From Fratercula arctica (lineage: Eukaryota > Chordata > Aves > Charadriiformes > Alcidae), in the NCBI GenBank assembly GCA_947846985.1, contig CANTUZ010000011.1, forward strand, positions 31,677,589 to 31,741,588: DNA of 64,000 nt. The letters run 5' to 3'. A program made the position numbers and the translations under genes. Every line of letters starts with the position of its first letter. Position 1 is the first letter of the stretch. Positions 61,401 to 64,000 of the stretch are shown piece by piece. A model generated the notes under the pieces. It was not told where the DNA came from. It ran no database searches and was given only the letters and a program-made list of their open reading frames with translations.

Positions 61401-64000
61401 TACAACCAAAGTTACTACAGGTGAAAACAGAACCCTGCAGAACAGAGCCACTGCGAGGGGAAGCACGAGACCTATGTCAGACATAGGCACCACACCTTTT
61501 TGTACCTGATTCCCCCTCAAAATGGGTCAGGATTTTTTTCCTGAAATGCTTTGCTTTCCACCTGACTGATCTGAGACTCTTTGGAAGGCAGCAGCCTGTC
61601 CTTTCCTGCCTTCGCATGACGTGCTCCAAGACAACTGCCCACATGAGGATCCAGCGCTGCAGAGCAAGACACGGATGAGGTGGAAGAGATGAGATATGCA
61701 GGAGGGCGGCACTGGTTTCTGCCTAAAGTGTCATTACAGCAGGTACTTGAGGTGCGTGTCAAAAGAGACTCTCGCTGCAATAGGTGAGTACGTTTACTTG
61801 GTGCCTGGAGGCTTCGGGCAGCCGGGCAGGTCCACAGTGCAAAGAAGATACAGGGCAAGCAATTAGCAGCATGGTGTTATCTCCCTCAAGTGCAACCTTT
61901 CCTACCGAGCCAGTCCGCTGCACCAACAGAAATCCTGCTAATGATACACAGGTTCATCTGCACCAGCACGCCGTAGCAGGGCGCTGACCTGATTAAAGGG
62001 GAATGGAATCGGGAAAGGATAATCTTCACGAAAAAACGAAATAAAAAAGGAAAGTAGGAAAAGCCTGGTTATCCAAGTAAACTGGGAAGGAGTTGTTAAT
62101 CCATGAAGAAATCTTGCAAGATTCTTCCAAAGGACAGAAACATCAACTCTAATGGTAAACATATTGTCAATTAACTTTAAAAGGTTGTTGCTTATTTTTG
62201 TTTTCCCTAAGATATTTAAAGAAAATAAATAGTTATCATTTTGTTTTAGCAATCCCAAGTTAAGATTTCAATTGTGTATAATTTTGAATTTACATTTACC
62301 ACGTTGTTGTTTTGGATAGATTACACATTGCTATAGAGTATTTAGGTGTGGTAATTTAGGTTTGCGGTCATTTAGGTTTGACTAAAATATATAAATGACA
62401 TTCTGCAAGAGCAGAACTTTCCTGCCTAACACTCTTCTCGGCCTCCCAGAGAGAACCCGAGGGTACGAAGAGACTGCAAAGATGTTTTGAGAGAGTCCTC
62501 ATAAAACATGGGCATTTAGAAAGCAAAACCAAATTACTAGGAGTAATAACAGAGGCTATAAATGAGACAAATAACTGGTTCTCATTCAGAAACACTGCCG
62601 CCAGTGCTCTAAACTATCCGCCTCCAAATGATGATGTCACTGCACTGAATCTCCAGAACGTTGGATGCTGCCGCAGTGGAGGTGCACTCCAACGCAAGGC
62701 TGCAGAAAAGCCAGTACTCTCGTAGGAAGCCTTAGTTTCATTTCTGACGTCAGAAGCTGTGCAATAGTGAATATGAACTGAACTGCTTTGCTTGAGCAGT
62801 GCTGTGCCTTTGACTGCAGGTCGATAGCTGGAGCCATGCCTCCAGTCCAAGGCATGCAGGAGGGAAAATCCAATCCAAATATCTCCTATCCACCACATTT
62901 TAGTGGCATTAAGTTACAAGGACTTCCAAACTGCGTATCGCTACTGCTTAACAAAGAACGGTCAGGAAAATGATTGCCTGTACACTACTAGAGAAACGTC
63001 CCAGCTGTTAATTTAGAGTCCAAAGCTACCTAAGTTTTACTAGAGCGAATTTATGACTGCTCATTATTTAACTTAGTCTAGGATCATAATTAGAGATGGT
63101 ACTCTAAGGCGAATTCCCACTGATGGGAAACAGCATCATTTGAGACTCCAGCAAAGAGTAATCAGACACCTTTGGGGAAGTAATCAGGCATCTGTGAAAG
63201 AAAACTCTGATGTCAAGAGCCCCTCACATGGGATGCTTGTTTAAGTGTTGTGAGGCTTGCAGCACGTTTAATGAGACAGAAAGGTTAAAGGTTTGGGGTT
63301 TTTTTCCTCAGCGTTAAAAAACATAAAGAGAAAGAAACAACGTTTGATGGTCGTAATCAGCAGCAAAATAAAATGGGAAAATATTGTTGCACATGGGGTA
63401 CAACCTAAAACAAGGAAATGAAACACCTTTTCCTCCCGAGCTTCAATGCCTACACCTTTACTGAAGGAGGTGATGTTTTGTAAATGCACCTGTGCTTGAT
63501 GGGACAACATGTCAAAGTAGGAAGGAACATGCAGACTCAGGTCCTTGAACCGGATGGACTTTTATGTAAGAAGTCTGTCTATTTGTCCCTGAAGAGCAAT
63601 GTACACTATTAAACTAATAAATAATTAGGAATCCCTCTTGCACAACTACTTGAAAGCAGTCCACAAAAAGGCACGAGCACAGTATGTGATGTGACAGAGC
63701 AACACAGTCCTGAGCCACAGAGGACAGGCCAGAGAGGAAAGGAAGCAATTTTAACAGAGATGGTCATGTGCGAAAAATCAAACACTGCCGCTGTCACTGA
63801 TACTTACAGTATCTGATGAATATTTTACAAATACATTCCTGGTTTAATACGCCTGTACGGAGAACCTCTAACTTTGCAAAACACTGATGAGCCCTCTTGT
63901 TACATTTTACAGGCCTGATGATCTGCATGATTTAACAGCACGATCCATTTGAATCTCTGAAAGTTTAATCTTCTTAAAAAATAGTGTTGTATGATGGTTT

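Larger units (their letters stand above)
54175..64000 (-). other. PTPRG: PTPRG intron upstream of the FN3 exons (partial)
   Basis: Intron sequence open at the right window edge. It should separate the FN3 exons from the exons of the carbonic-anhydrase-like domain. I looked for the end of that domain and its linker on the minus strand and did not find it. The stretch holds 24- and 14-base T runs, a decayed repeat-like piece near 56570-56645 and moderately GC-rich patches near 57.5-58.1 kb and 60.3-60.5 kb, with no coding evidence. Confidence 0.75.

Noticed and set aside
54175..64000. Search for carbonic-anhydrase-like domain exons of PTPRG
   Set aside because: No minus-strand peptide resembling that domain or its linker was found; these exons probably lie to the right of the window.
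1..64000. Bacterial-type systems, CRISPR arrays, tRNA or rRNA genes, endogenous viral genes, intact transposons
   Set aside because: The window is spliced vertebrate DNA. No regularly spaced repeats, cloverleaf genes, viral gene remnants or transposase frames were recognised, and no previously undescribed system is supported.

Overview
The window is a stretch of vertebrate nuclear genome, about 98% intronic. It crosses the middle of one large gene on the minus strand, PTPRG (receptor-type protein tyrosine phosphatase gamma). Six exons can be read by eye. Each has an AG acceptor and a GT donor, the codon phases match across every junction, and the translated pieces join in order into one protein. 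In transcript order (high to low coordinates) they are: fibronectin type III (FN3) part 1 (54174-53990), FN3 part 2 (51971-51863), a 50-base linker exon (50142-50093), a 799-base mucin-like/acidic spacer exon (47728-46930), the transmembrane exon (38868-38736) and a juxtamembrane exon (11656-11565). The amino-terminal carbonic-anhydrase-like domain should lie beyond the right edge. The two cytoplasmic phosphatase domains should lie beyond the left edge. No promoter, start codon or stop codon of the gene is in the window.

The organism is most likely a bird. Introns are long and mostly AT-rich, with no Alu, L1 or other young mammalian repeat recognised. The repeats that can be seen are very decayed MIR-like SINEs and CR1-type LINE fragments of the kind found in sauropsid genomes. 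A species cannot be named, and a non-avian reptile is not strictly excluded.

Layout: 1-11564 intron (open at the left edge); 11565-11656 exon; 11657-38735 one 27-kb intron, holding a CpG-rich patch near 31.8-32.1 kb and several AT-rich blocks that could be conserved regulatory DNA; 38736-38868 transmembrane exon; 38869-46929 intron with a 28-base T run; 46930-47728 large exon; 47729-50092 intron with SINE relics; 50093-50142 exon; 50143-51862 intron with a 16-base GATA-type palindrome; 51863-51971 exon; 51972-53989 intron; 53990-54174 exon; 54175-64000 intron (open at the right edge).

Together the exons encode the membrane-proximal half of the receptor: adhesion-type FN3 fold, glycosylated stalk, membrane anchor and start of the cytoplasmic tail. 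No second gene, tRNA, rRNA, CRISPR array, intact mobile element or novel multi-gene system was found. The more interesting points are the exon phases (the transmembrane and juxtamembrane exons can only be skipped in frame as a pair), a stop codon just past the donor of the stalk exon, a low-complexity expansion in the stalk, and the intronic CpG-rich patch.
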